From NCBI GenBank assembly GCA_963674835.2, contig CAXXKC010000003.1, forward strand, positions 1,240,001-1,304,000: a DNA stretch of 64,000 nucleotides. Direction: 5' to 3'. Below the pieces are notes generated by a model that was given only the letters and a program-made list of their open reading frames with translations, had not been told where the DNA came from and searched no databases. Shown one piece after another: positions 27,830 through 35,255 of this stretch (position 1 is the stretch's first letter; every line of letters starts with the position of its first letter). The position numbers and the translations under genes were made by a program. The DNA is from G963674835 sp963674835 (GTDB lineage Bacteria; Planctomycetota; Planctomycetia; Pirellulales; Thermoguttaceae).

Positions 27830-28060
27830 TCATACCTCCGCAGTCGGCGCCGGCCGCTTCGTCAGGCTCTTTGTCTGGCCGTTCCCGCTGATTTGTTCCC
27901 ACACCTCCGAGCGACGGACAGGTAAAGCGGCATCGACCTCGAAGCCCAGCTTCACGTCCGTGCCTTGAATATCGAGCACCGTGACCTTCAGCAGGCGATG
28001 AATGCCATCGTCCCCGCCGATGACCACCGATTCCCGGCTTTTCCTCGACAACACTAACAT
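27830..28060 (-). CDS. csrA: Carbon storage regulator CsrA
   Basis: 76 aa starting MLVLSRKSRESVVIG, the invariant CsrA opening. It retains the L4/R6 face but ends with a 15-residue tail. CsrA binds GGA motifs in mRNA leaders and usually represses translation. Its ATG overlaps the DUF2294 stop by 7 nt, and its own TGA lies 1 nt before the phosphatase ATG, so three cistrons are tightly coupled. An mRNA-binding regulator inside a locus whose genes share a structured leader is suggestive (inference). Confidence 0.95.
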   Translation of the reverse strand: MLVLSRKSRESVVIGGDDGIHRLLKVTVLDIQGTDVKLGFEVDAALPVRRSEVWEQISGNGQTKSLTKRPAPTAEV

Positions 28061-28497
28061 GGCGGAACCCCCGTTTGGTGTGATGGATCGTGTGGTGTAT
28101 CTCCATTCCAGGCGCCCGCAGTGATACTGCCAGCAAGCTGGAACACCTGGACCATCGTCCCGGTCGTGAATGCGTGTACGACGGCGCCGGTCGTCGTCTC
28201 CACTTCCGCGGCTGCTTCGCCCACGGCGACCCCGGTGATGCGTTTGATCTCCTCCCGCAGTAGGTCGGCGGAGTTCTTGAACAGCTCCCGGTGAAACTCC
28301 TGCACCTGAACCGCACCTTCTGGGGTGCGAGCCAAAGCCTTCTCGGCGGGCGACAGCGCCTCGTGCAGGGTGACGACCAGAGTGTCGTCGCTGAGAACCA
28401 CGGTCACGGCTTTCGGTGCGTAGCCGGTCCGCCGCTGTTGGAAGGCGCGGACGGCCTGGGCGACCTGCTGCGCCATGGTTGGACTGGGTTCTTTCAT
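28054..28497 (-). CDS. DUF2294 (YbcI-like) protein, copy 1
   Basis: 147 aa from the ATG at 28497 (MKEPSPTMAQQVAQAV), with GAGAGGATCCCG upstream. It matches the DUF2294 pattern: an N-terminal helix, 'VTVVLSDDTLVVTLHEALSPAEK', and a C-terminal helix plus strand. It is clearly more diverged from copies 2 and 3 (32736 and 42329) than those are from each other. Biochemistry is unknown. First gene of the coupled unit with csrA, 45 nt after leader copy B. Confidence 0.75.
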   Translation of the reverse strand: MKEPSPTMAQQVAQAVRAFQQRRTGYAPKAVTVVLSDDTLVVTLHEALSPAEKALARTPEGAVQVQEFHRELFKNSADLLREEIKRITGVAVGEAAAEVETTTGAVVHAFTTGTMVQVFQLAGSITAGAWNGDTPHDPSHQTGVPPC

Positions 28498-28541
28498 CGG
28501 GATCCTCTCCTGTTGAACACAAATGTCTCGTGCCGTCCAAG

Positions 28542-28653
28542 AACAAAAGAAGCCAACGTGGCGGAATACCCGGAGGTATTCGACCACGTCGGCTTACTCG
28601 TCAACGAGCCCCTCGGCGAAACCGGGTTGCTCTTTGTCTAGTCATCCGACGAC
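28542..28653 (-). promoter_or_regulatory. Leader/attenuator element, copy B
   Basis: Minus-strand sense. It has the same blocks as the other copies (GTCGGATGACTAGACAAAG; hairpin GCAACCCGG...; terminator stem with CCACGTTGGC and TTCTTTTG). One stem base pair becomes a G-U wobble and the T-run is interrupted by C. It ends 45 nt before the DUF2294-csrA start. The promoter is not clear for this copy: a TTGACG is seen near 28705, but no good -10. Confidence 0.7.
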
Positions 28654-28770
28654 TTCGACTCCGTCAGTTGCAGACGTCGTTCTCACGTTCACCACGGCTG
28701 CCTACGTCAATCTCTCTGAGACAGGAATGTAACCGCATAGCGGTTTCCTCGTCCTCGGTGAACGAGTCTG

Positions 28771-29037
28771 TTACGCCAGAAACACCTCGATCACACCTTC
28801 TGCCGGGTTCGGGATCACATGACTGCCCACCAATTCGCCCCCCTGAGCAGCCACCCGGGCGCCTGCTTCGACGGCCGCACGCACGCTGCCCACATCGCCG
28901 TTGACGATCGTCGTGACCAGGCCTCCCCCAATGCCAATTCGCTTCACAACTTGGACATTCGCGGCTTTCACCATGGCGTCGGTCGCAGCCACCAACCCAA
29001 TCAAGCCCTTCGTTTCCACCAATCCAATCGCGAGCAT
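28771..29037 (-). CDS. BMC-H bacterial microcompartment shell protein
   Basis: 88 aa, a complete BMC domain: MLAIGLVETKGLIGLVAATD, KRIGIGGGLVTTIVNGDVG (pore-loop region with GGG) and the closing GELVGSHVIPNP. This is a PduA/CcmK/EutM-type hexamer that tiles microcompartment shells. No other shell gene (pentamer, trimer) and no encapsulated enzyme is present anywhere in the window. It sits 39 nt downstream of the 101-aa gene, in the Hsp20 transcription unit. An orphan shell protein could form sheets or join a shell encoded elsewhere; this is inference. Confidence 0.92.
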   Translation of the reverse strand: MLAIGLVETKGLIGLVAATDAMVKAANVQVVKRIGIGGGLVTTIVNGDVGSVRAAVEAGARVAAQGGELVGSHVIPNPAEGVIEVFLA

Positions 29038-29076
29038 GACACCAGTCTCCCTCTTGATCGAATGCCCGTGCCGATG

Positions 29077-29382
29077 CTACGCCGGCAGTTCCGTGCCATG
29101 CAGCGAGACAGGAATCCGCCCGGCAGCCGGTGCGCCGCCGTTCTCCAGGTGCGCAAGTGCCAGTTCCATTTGGGCGTCCAGGAGTTCCTGTCTTGGCACT
29201 ACGGCGTTGGTGATGTTCTGAACCTGTGTGCGAGAGTAACCGGCTTCCTGTGCGTCCGGGTGCGATGCCACGACGGTCATGTATAGCCGGAGAGCCCCAG
29301 GCAGATCGTGTCGCGTATAGTGTGCAGCGTACGCTGCCGCATACTGCCGACCGGCGTCCGAAAGTTCAGTGTCATGTCTCAT
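29077..29382 (-). CDS. Hypothetical protein between Hsp20 and BMC-H
   Basis: 101 aa from the ATG at 29382 (MRHDTELSDAGRQYAAAYAA), chosen because GGAAGGAG lies 8 nt upstream. The entire length looks helical, with a TPR-like 'GALRLYMTVVASHPDAQEAGYSRTQVQNI' segment. I do not recognise a family. It lies between Hsp20 and the BMC shell gene, so it might be an adaptor, which is speculation. Confidence 0.6.
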   Translation of the reverse strand: MRHDTELSDAGRQYAAAYAAHYTRHDLPGALRLYMTVVASHPDAQEAGYSRTQVQNITNAVVPRQELLDAQMELALAHLENGGAPAAGRIPVSLHGTELPA

Positions 29383-29413
29383 GTCCATTGCTCCTTCCAA
29401 CAAACTACTTGCA

Positions 29414-29809
29414 TCAGCGGCACTTGACCTCGATGCGACGTGGTTTGACCTTTGCGCTCTTGGGCAAGTGCACCGTCACGACACCGTCTTTCAATTCGGC
29501 GGCGATTCCTTCGGTGTCGATCGCGTCGCCGATTGTAAACGTACGGTGGAAATCGCCGATGCCGTACTCACCGTACAGGAACTTGATGTCATTGTGACGC
29601 GGATGGACTTTGCCGTGAATCGTCAGCACGGGGTTCTCAAAGCGAACATCCAAATCCTCGGGCATGACACCTGGCAGATCGCCGTACAGAATCATCTCGT
29701 CGTCGTCTTCCCAGATGTCGAACCGCGGCACGTAGGTTGTCCCACCAAGCGTGCGTTCGACCGAGGCGACGTCGTTGTCGGTTTCTTCCGTGGTTAAGGT
29801 TTGTGACAT
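29414..29809 (-). CDS. Small heat-shock protein Hsp20 (alpha-crystallin), copy 2
   Basis: 131 aa from the ATG at 29809 (GGAGGTGCAAACC upstream). Alpha-crystallin domain about 30-131, including LYGDLPGVMPEDLDV and the C-terminal GVVTVHLPKS; the classical IxI/V tail is short. ATP-independent holdase chaperone. Second of two Hsp20 genes in tandem; the pair differ clearly and probably form different oligomers. Confidence 0.9.
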   Translation of the reverse strand: MSQTLTTEETDNDVASVERTLGGTTYVPRFDIWEDDDEMILYGDLPGVMPEDLDVRFENPVLTIHGKVHPRHNDIKFLYGEYGIGDFHRTFTIGDAIDTEGIAAELKDGVVTVHLPKSAKVKPRRIEVKCR

Positions 29810-29966
29810 GGTTTGCACCTCCACTTTGTTGAAGAATTTGTTCGAAAAAGCTATTTCGCGCTCCCAGGGAACTCTGGTCTCCTGTCCCGGTTCAACTCCG
29901 TGACATGGCCCGTTTCGACCAAACCTGCCAACGTGGAAGGCGGGCGACGTGCGGGCTATGTCAGAA

Positions 29967-30416
29967 TCAGGTAGCTTTCACCTCGACCCGTCGTGCTTTG
30001 GCTTCCTTCCGCTTGGGCAACGTGATGGTCAACACACCGTGCTTTAGTTCGGCCGTGACCTTGTCGCTGGCCACGTACTGCGGCAACTCGCCCATCCGCG
30101 AGAAGCTGCCATGGCCTCGCTCCTGGAGGTGCCACATGCCCTTTTCCTGCTGGGGTTGCTTGCGCTCGCCTTTGATCGAGAGCTGGTTGTCGCCGTCAAC
30201 GACGATTTCCAGGTCGGTCAACTCAAGCTCGGGAAGTTCCGCCTCCACGTACAGATTGTCGTCGTCCTCCCATAGGTTGAGCGGCGGATAGATGATGGGG
30301 GCAAACCGCCGCGGGTCGTTCATCGCAAGACGGCCAGACCACTGCTCCATTTCCTCCTGCAGCCGGTTCATCCCCGGCCACGTTGTGTCAAAGGGCTGCC
30401 ATCGGGTCGTTAACAT
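29967..30416 (-). CDS. Small heat-shock protein Hsp20 (alpha-crystallin), copy 1
   Basis: 149 aa from the ATG at 30416 (MLTTRWQPFDTTWPGMNRLQ). A Trp-rich N-terminal arm precedes an alpha-crystallin domain (about 45-147) with VEAELPELELTDLEIVVDG and a closing GVLTITLPKRKE. It binds unfolding proteins during heat or other stress. It is preceded by a leader element (copy C) 56 nt upstream and its own promoter, so expression should be independent of the sigma-factor gene ahead. Confidence 0.92.
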   Translation of the reverse strand: MLTTRWQPFDTTWPGMNRLQEEMEQWSGRLAMNDPRRFAPIIYPPLNLWEDDDNLYVEAELPELELTDLEIVVDGDNQLSIKGERKQPQQEKGMWHLQERGHGSFSRMGELPQYVASDKVTAELKHGVLTITLPKRKEAKARRVEVKAT

Positions 30417-30471
30417 GACTGTGTACCTTTCTGTGTGAGGATTGTTCGTTCGGACCATTGCGGGCGACCAG

Positions 30472-30583
30472 AACAAAAAAAGCCGACGTGGCGGAACACC
30501 CGAAGGTATTCGACCACGTCGGCTTACTCGTCAACGAACCCCCCGGAAGAACCGGGTTGCTCTTTATCTAGTCATCCGACCAC
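30472..30583 (-). promoter_or_regulatory. Leader/attenuator element, copy C (hsp20)
   Basis: Minus-strand sense: GTCGGATGACTAG, ATAAAGAGCAACCCGG, a CCGGG partner, GACGAGTAA, then the terminator stem GCCGACGTGG / CCACGTCGGC with a UUCG-type loop (ACCTTCGGGT) and TTTTTTT. It lies between its promoter (30640-30667) and the hsp20 start. Read-through must occur for hsp20 expression from this promoter. Confidence 0.8.
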
Positions 30584-30639
30584 ATCAGAACCAATCACGC
30601 GGGGAAGGCGCGTTCCGTCTCACGGCTCCACCAATACCT

Positions 30640-30667
30640 ATTCTAGCGCGCAGACCTGGAAAGACAA
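30640..30667 (-). promoter_or_regulatory. Sigma-70-like promoter for leader copy C
   Basis: Minus strand: TTGTCT, 16-bp spacer, TAGAAT. The -10 ends 57 nt before the leader, matching copies A (56) and D (63). Confidence 0.5.
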
Positions 30668-30709
30668 TCGGATTTGCGAGCTTGCCGGAACCAAGGGATC
30701 TGGTCCTTT

Positions 30710-32383
30710 TCACACGGGGCGTTCGATTCGGTTTTGCTCGGCAGCCGTTCTCAATTTGCGCATCGCCCGAGCCTCGATCTGCCGGATACGCTCTTTGGTT
30801 ACGCCCATCACGGCTCCGAGTTGCTTCAACGTCAGCGGTTCCTGCCCGGGGGGTAGACCAAAACGAGCTGCGACAATCTGCCGCTCCCGCTGGTCGAGTC
30901 GCTGGAGGATCCTTTCCACTTGCGACCTCCATTGGTTTTGCACCGACTCCTGCTCGTACGGGTCCGCGCGATGGTCCCCGGCGGTGCTGAGCATCTCCGA
31001 TTGGCTGGTACGGAAACGGTCCCGGTGACGAAGCGCGTCAGGGATGGTGCGGGCGAAATTCCTCGTGATCGCCCAGGTCGCGTACGTGCTGAATTTGTTA
31101 CCCCGCGAGAAATCGAACTTCTCGACCGCCCTGATCAGCGACATGTTCCCATCACTGACCAACTCGGAGAAGTCCGTCACCGGGCCAACGTAGCGCTTGG
31201 CAATCGATACCACCAACCGAAGGTTGGCACGAACGATGCGGTTCTTGGTCGCGACCGACTCGTCGTACAGCTTCTCGATCTGGCCCATCAGGCTGTGACT
31301 TGGCTGGTTCAGATCGAGTTTCTCGCGGAGCTTGCTGGCCTTGTACTTGAGGTAGTTCATCTTCCGGAAGAGGTGGACCTCCTGTTGGCACGTGAGCAGA
31401 GGTACCTCGTACAGGCCGGCCAAATACGGGGGCACACCGCTGGGTACTCGCGACTTGCTCGTCCCCAGATCGCTTTCCGGCAGCGGCCCCAAGATCTCGC
31501 CCTCCTTCTTCTCCGAGCGGAGGCGGACGAACTGCTCGTTGCTGATGTGGCCCAGCGGCAGTTCCGTGATCCGCGCGGCGTGCATCGCGTGGATGATGCG
31601 GTAGATGCTGGCCCGGTTCTGGCAAAACCGCCGGGCCAATGCCTCCACCGACTCGCCGCGGCGGTATTGTTGGTAGATCTTCCACTTCGTTTCGGCCCGC
31701 AGAGGGCTGTGATAGTACGGGAAGATTGCCAGGTCGGGATGTTTTAGGTCGAAGCGCTTGAGCGTGTATCGGATGGTCTCCACGCTGCGGCCCATCTCTT
31801 GGGCAAGTCGCTTGATGACCTCCGCGGGACACCCGCCTGCCTGCGCTAGATGCCGCGCCCGCTCGATGATCTGCGTGCGCGCCTCCTGGGTCAACTGGCT
31901 AAACTGAGCGCCGCGACGAACCCGTTGCTCGTTCTGAGCCACGAAGCGATCCACGGAGCTCTGGAGAAAGCCGACTCGCTTGCGGCCGTCCAACAGGAAC
32001 TGCTGACTCACAAGCCCCCGCTGGCGCCATCGGCAGACGGTTTTCGTCGACACCTGGAACTGGCTCGCCAGTTCGTCCACCGTCAACACGTGCTCGCTGG
32101 TTGTCGCGACCGGCACACTTGCCGCGTCGGACAAGTCCTCGACAAACAGCCGCAAATCATGGCGAGCCTCTTTTCCGGTGAACTCGATATCCGGGTACGA
32201 CTCCGCGCGGTCATTTGTCAGCCGGCAACAAACATGCTGGCAGCGATCCGTCCGCTCCGGATCGAGGTCGTTGAGAAGTTCTTCCGCCGAGTCCACCTGC
32301 GCGATCTGCTTCTCGCGCGGCGCGAATCGCACTTGCTGATCCCCAAGCTGCCGGATGGCTGGGTTCAGATAGTCGGTGTGCAT
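30710..32383 (-). CDS. Sigma-70 family RNA polymerase sigma factor with extra N-terminal HTH domains
   Basis: 557 aa. The C-terminal half is a primary-type sigma factor. Region 2 (about 385-460; VRANLRLVVSIAKRYVGPVT, then FSRGNKFSTYATWAI) is followed by region 4 (about 490-545; REIVAARFG-like, LKQLGAVMGVTKERIRQIEA). The N-terminal 250 residues are unusual. About 95-150 is a MerR/excisionase-type HTH (LTVDELASQFQVSTKTVCRW), and about 170-260 holds more HTH-like repeats (SVEALARRFCQNRASIYRII). The N-terminal part could give DNA specificity beyond sigma. It has its own promoter and leader copy D. Confidence 0.85.
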   Translation of the reverse strand: MHTDYLNPAIRQLGDQQVRFAPREKQIAQVDSAEELLNDLDPERTDRCQHVCCRLTNDRAESYPDIEFTGKEARHDLRLFVEDLSDAASVPVATTSEHVLTVDELASQFQVSTKTVCRWRQRGLVSQQFLLDGRKRVGFLQSSVDRFVAQNEQRVRRGAQFSQLTQEARTQIIERARHLAQAGGCPAEVIKRLAQEMGRSVETIRYTLKRFDLKHPDLAIFPYYHSPLRAETKWKIYQQYRRGESVEALARRFCQNRASIYRIIHAMHAARITELPLGHISNEQFVRLRSEKKEGEILGPLPESDLGTSKSRVPSGVPPYLAGLYEVPLLTCQQEVHLFRKMNYLKYKASKLREKLDLNQPSHSLMGQIEKLYDESVATKNRIVRANLRLVVSIAKRYVGPVTDFSELVSDGNMSLIRAVEKFDFSRGNKFSTYATWAITRNFARTIPDALRHRDRFRTSQSEMLSTAGDHRADPYEQESVQNQWRSQVERILQRLDQRERQIVAARFGLPPGQEPLTLKQLGAVMGVTKERIRQIEARAMRKLRTAAEQNRIERPV

Positions 32384-32427
32384 GGTAATTCCTTACCCCT
32401 GGTCGTTGTGACAGTTTCCAAACACCA

Positions 32428-32538
32428 ACAAAAAAAGCCGACGTGGCGGAACACCCGAAGGTATTCGACCACGTCGGCTTACTCGTCAACGAACCACCCG
32501 GCAGGTCCGGGTTGTCCTTTATCTAGTCATCCGACGAC
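32428..32538 (-). promoter_or_regulatory. Leader/attenuator element, copy D (sigma factor)
   Basis: Minus-strand sense; all blocks are conserved, including the full terminator with seven T. It ends 45 nt before the sigma-factor ATG. It lies in a divergent intergenic region (opposite DUF2294 copy 2), so it cannot be the terminator of an upstream gene. Confidence 0.8.
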
Positions 32539-32600
32539 TTCACAAGGAACCCACTTGGCGAGGCCGAATTCAGTTCCACGGCCCACGCCCATAACGACCG

Positions 32601-32629
32601 ATTCTACCCGTTTGGACGACGGAGAACAA
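32601..32629 (-). promoter_or_regulatory. Sigma-70-like promoter for leader copy D
   Basis: Minus strand: TTGTTC, 17-bp spacer, TAGAAT, 63 nt before the leader. The -10 is identical to those of copies A and C. Confidence 0.5.
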
Positions 32630-32735
32630 CGGCCCCGTTGCCTTTCCTCCGCTTTGTGGAATACTATTGAAGGATAGCTGGGCAGGCATTGAGGACGGGG
32701 GGCCATCATGGGTGAAGTGATGTGACGAGGTCACT

Positions 32736-33116
32736 ATGAGGACGCAGGGAGAACTGGAAGCCGCCATTTGTGAAGGAGTTAGTCGCTTTGAGCAGGACTA
32801 CATGGGTCGTGGACCGAAGGACATTCACACCCACCTGATCGGCGACCTCCTGGTGGTCCGCCTTGAAGGCGTCTTGACGGCCGCCGAGTCGCATTTGGTC
32901 AAATCACTTACGGCCGAGAAGGGAAGGGACCTCTTGAAGCAAGTGCGAACCCACCTGATCGAAACCGCCCGTCCGGTCATGGAAGCGATGGTCGCGGAAG
33001 TCACCGGCGTCAAGGTGCTGAGCCTGCATCATGACATCAGCACCGTCACCGGCGAAGAGGTCGTTCTCTTCACTCTTGCCCAGTCGCCCGATCTCCGTGA
33101 GGCCAAGAAAAAATAG
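32736..33116 (+). CDS. DUF2294 (YbcI-like) protein, copy 2
   Basis: 126 aa, MRTQGELEAAICEGVSRFEQ. Differs from copy 3 (42329-42709) at only about 18 of 126 positions. DUF2294 pattern: first helix, 'GDLLVVRLEGVLTAAE', helix, and final strand VVLFTLAQSP. It is divergent from the leader-D/sigma transcription unit, exactly as copy 3 is divergent from the leader-E/histidine-kinase unit. Biochemical role unknown; a regulatory or sensor partnership with the divergent gene is inference. Confidence 0.8.
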   Translation: MRTQGELEAAICEGVSRFEQDYMGRGPKDIHTHLIGDLLVVRLEGVLTAAESHLVKSLTAEKGRDLLKQVRTHLIETARPVMEAMVAEVTGVKVLSLHHDISTVTGEEVVLFTLAQSPDLREAKKK

Positions 33117-33140
33117 CGGTTCTGAGTCAGGCTGTATCGT

Positions 33141-33272
33141 TCACTGTGGCCTGACCTTCTCGGCCCGCGGGCCTTTCGGACCGCATGCCTCCTCGTGGGT
33201 TGCCGCCTGCTCGACCCGGAGCACCTCGATCACCGTTCTCTCCAGCGAGTTATGATGGAAGAACAACTCCCG
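33141..33272 (-). pseudogene. C-terminal fragment of a cold-shock-domain protein (HPF/CSD type)
   Basis: The frame reads GRELFFHHNSLER, EVLRVEQAATHEEACGPKG, PRAEKVRPQ stop. 'GRE(I/L)(Y/F)FHRNS...V.F.....GEKGPQA..V' is the tail of cold-shock domains, including those fused to ribosome-hibernation (HPF/RaiA) proteins. There is no start and no upstream CSD part; upstream sequence is generic spacer. A ribosome-hibernation gene would fit this stress locus but is lost. Confidence 0.5.
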
Positions 33273-33612
33273 ACCCTCTCCGGGATAGGTGAAGGGGGAC
33301 AATGAGAATCACGGCCGTGAAACCCCTCCCCACCCCCATTTCTCCCCGCCGTGTTTTTGGCGATCTCGAAATAGCCAAAGACTTCAGCCCCACCAGCACA
33401 GAAAAACCGAGATCGAAATAAAAGAAACTGCGACGTAGTCTTCCCTGGGGCGTCCCCTGGCAACGGCGCAACGACCATTGCCAAAGAAGTTCTCGGATTG
33501 AAAACTTTGCAACACCCTTCGAATTTTGCCGACGCGACTCGGAGGGGCGATGGGAGTGAGGTGGGGCTGATCGCCGAGAGAACTTTCGGGTCTCCTGCTC
33601 AGGACCGGCGAG
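33273..33612. other. Spacer between stress locus and mobile-element core
   Basis: About 340 nt, no credible gene. The first GGTCTCC of the motif series that marks the next 5 kb lies at 33589. Confidence 0.35.
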
Positions 33613-34215
33613 TCAGGCAACCGCAGATTGCCGAAGCACACGGTAGATCGTCGGTCGGGACAGTCCCGTGACCTTTGCGATGTGGACGATCTTCCGCCCC
33701 GCCAACTTCATCTCGTGGATCGCAACCACCTGTTCGTCGCTGACTCTCCATCGCCATCCCTTCTTCGACCCACCCCACCGCTTGCCCTGGCGACGAGCGA
33801 CAGCCTGTCCAGCGGCAACCCGTTCGGCACGAACCTCTGTCTCATACTCAGCCACCGAGGCGAGAATGCGGGCATGGAGACGCCCGGCTGGAGATGCCAA
33901 CGAGAACCCGTCCCTCAACGATACCAAGTCCACCTTCCGCTCGGTCAGTTCATCGAAGAGTTGGCACAGCCCCCTGGTCGTCCTCCCCAGGCGATCCAGA
34001 CGCCAGACCACGATCCGGTCCACCTTGCCCGCTCGGAGATCGGCGAGCAACCGATCCATGCCAGGGCGGACCATCGTCCTTCCGGAGAACTTGTCCCGAT
34101 ACCAGACCACCTGTCCGTCATTGGCGGTCTCCCACCGCTCCAGGTCGGGCAGTTGGCTGGCGTGATCCTGTTGCTTACTGCTCACGCGGAGGTAGATTGC
34201 GGTGTGCCGTTCCAT
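33613..34215 (-). CDS. Serine recombinase (resolvase/invertase family)
   Basis: 200 aa from the ATG at 34215 (MERHTAIYLRVSSKQQDHAS). Catalytic Ser in YLRVSSKQ (about residue 12), the conserved RDKFSGRTMVRPGMDRLL and VWRLDRLGR blocks, and a C-terminal HTH (KIVHIAKVTGLSRPTIYRVL). Small serine recombinase, able to resolve or invert DNA between two sites. The sites are not identified. It marks the left edge of the mobile-element core. Confidence 0.9.
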   Translation of the reverse strand: MERHTAIYLRVSSKQQDHASQLPDLERWETANDGQVVWYRDKFSGRTMVRPGMDRLLADLRAGKVDRIVVWRLDRLGRTTRGLCQLFDELTERKVDLVSLRDGFSLASPAGRLHARILASVAEYETEVRAERVAAGQAVARRQGKRWGGSKKGWRWRVSDEQVVAIHEMKLAGRKIVHIAKVTGLSRPTIYRVLRQSAVA

Positions 34216-34498
34216 TGTCCGATGACCCCAGATTGTAAAGTGTCGTTTTTGCATGACCCGTTACAGGTTCGTCTCGCAGAAATGCCGTGTATTCGATGGT
34301 CCGTTGGGGCATTTCTGGCGGATACTGACTCGTTACAGTTCGTCGCTCGCTTGCCCCATCGAGGAGGCGAAGTAGGGTAAAGCCTTTCTGTCGCTGGTCG
34401 GTCTCCATTCAGGTGCTGGAAATCACGGGGATTTCGGGGCGTGGTTTCAAGCGACCCTTTTTGTCGCTCCCAGTTCTCATGCGGGTCTCCCAAAGGAA

Positions 34499-34536
34499 CG
34501 GGCGGGGGTGCCCAGGTCACGAGGCACCCCCGCCCG
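34499..34536 (-). terminator. Strong GC hairpin after the 81-aa gene
   Basis: GGGCGGGGGTGCC / GGCACCCCCGCCC (13-bp stem, 10-nt loop), followed on the minus strand by TTCCTTTGGGAGACCC. It sits just after the stop of the gene ending at 34550 and before a GGAGACC motif. Confidence 0.6.
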
Positions 34537-34549
34537 TGGTCTTCCCGGA

Positions 34550-34795
34550 TCAGCCAGCCGTGAAATTGAAGTAGAAACGAGGCTGATGTTGGAACTCCAG
34601 GGAGCCCCGCACGCCATCCGATTTTTTGCGGACGACGACGAGCGGAGCCGCGAAGCCGAGAACCTCGTAGTCTTGGGTCAATTCGCTGGTGGACCACACC
34701 TGCCCATATTGGGCTTCGAGTGCCTTCCGGCTCCCTGGCTCGGAGTTGATCTCGGTGAGGCGTTCGCGACGGGCGGATTCGGTTGGATCAAACAT
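34550..34795 (-). CDS. Small hypothetical mobile-element protein
   Basis: 81 aa, starting MFDPTESARRERLTEINSEP, with AGGAGAAGCCC before the ATG. The middle 'LTQDYEVLGFAAPLVVVRKKSDGVRGSLEFQHQPRFYF' pattern is one I associate with short conserved proteins of plasmids and integrative elements. Function unknown. Confidence 0.65.
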   Translation of the reverse strand: MFDPTESARRERLTEINSEPGSRKALEAQYGQVWSTSELTQDYEVLGFAAPLVVVRKKSDGVRGSLEFQHQPRFYFNFTAG

Positions 34796-34922
34796 GGGCT
34801 TCTCCTATGGGTTTTAGAATGATTCTGTTGCGGGTCTCCTGTGGACTACGTCTGGGTGGTTGAATACCAGATGCCCGGGGACTATCGTGCGAGTAAAGAA
34901 GTTCCGCACTCTGAGGTAAGCG

Positions 34923-35213
34923 ATGAACGGTGCGGCGGTTATCCTCAAGCAGAAGAAGTTGATGCGGTGTTTTCGCGATGCCGGGGCGGTCAGCCCTGAC
35001 ACCGCTCGGTCGCTTCAAGAAATCGGCGTTCGCGACTCGTGGGTGTTTCGTCGTCTGATTCATGACGGCGTCTTCGTCCCTGCTGACACCGGCGTCTACT
35101 ACCTGGACCGAGTCGCTGCCGGACGATACAGGGATCAGTGGCGGATGAAGGCAATGACCATCACCGCATTAGTGCTGCTGCTCGCCTTCATGATCTGGTT
35201 GCTCGTCCGCTGA
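34923..35213 (+). CDS. Small protein with C-terminal membrane helix
   Basis: 96 aa. The N-terminal 70 residues are soluble and charged, with a winged-helix-like 'QEIGVRDSWVFRRLIHDGVFVPADTGVYYLD' segment. The C-terminus is one hydrophobic helix, MTITALVLLLAFMIWLLV. It is the only plus-strand gene in this block. Role unknown. Confidence 0.55.
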   Translation: MNGAAVILKQKKLMRCFRDAGAVSPDTARSLQEIGVRDSWVFRRLIHDGVFVPADTGVYYLDRVAAGRYRDQWRMKAMTITALVLLLAFMIWLLVR

Positions 35214-35255
35214 CGATCATCTCTCCCATCCGCCGCGATTGTGGGTCTCCCCCGA

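Noticed and set aside
28771..29037. Beginning of a full microcompartment operon
   Set aside because: No pentamer, trimer, aldehyde dehydrogenase or other cargo gene nearby.
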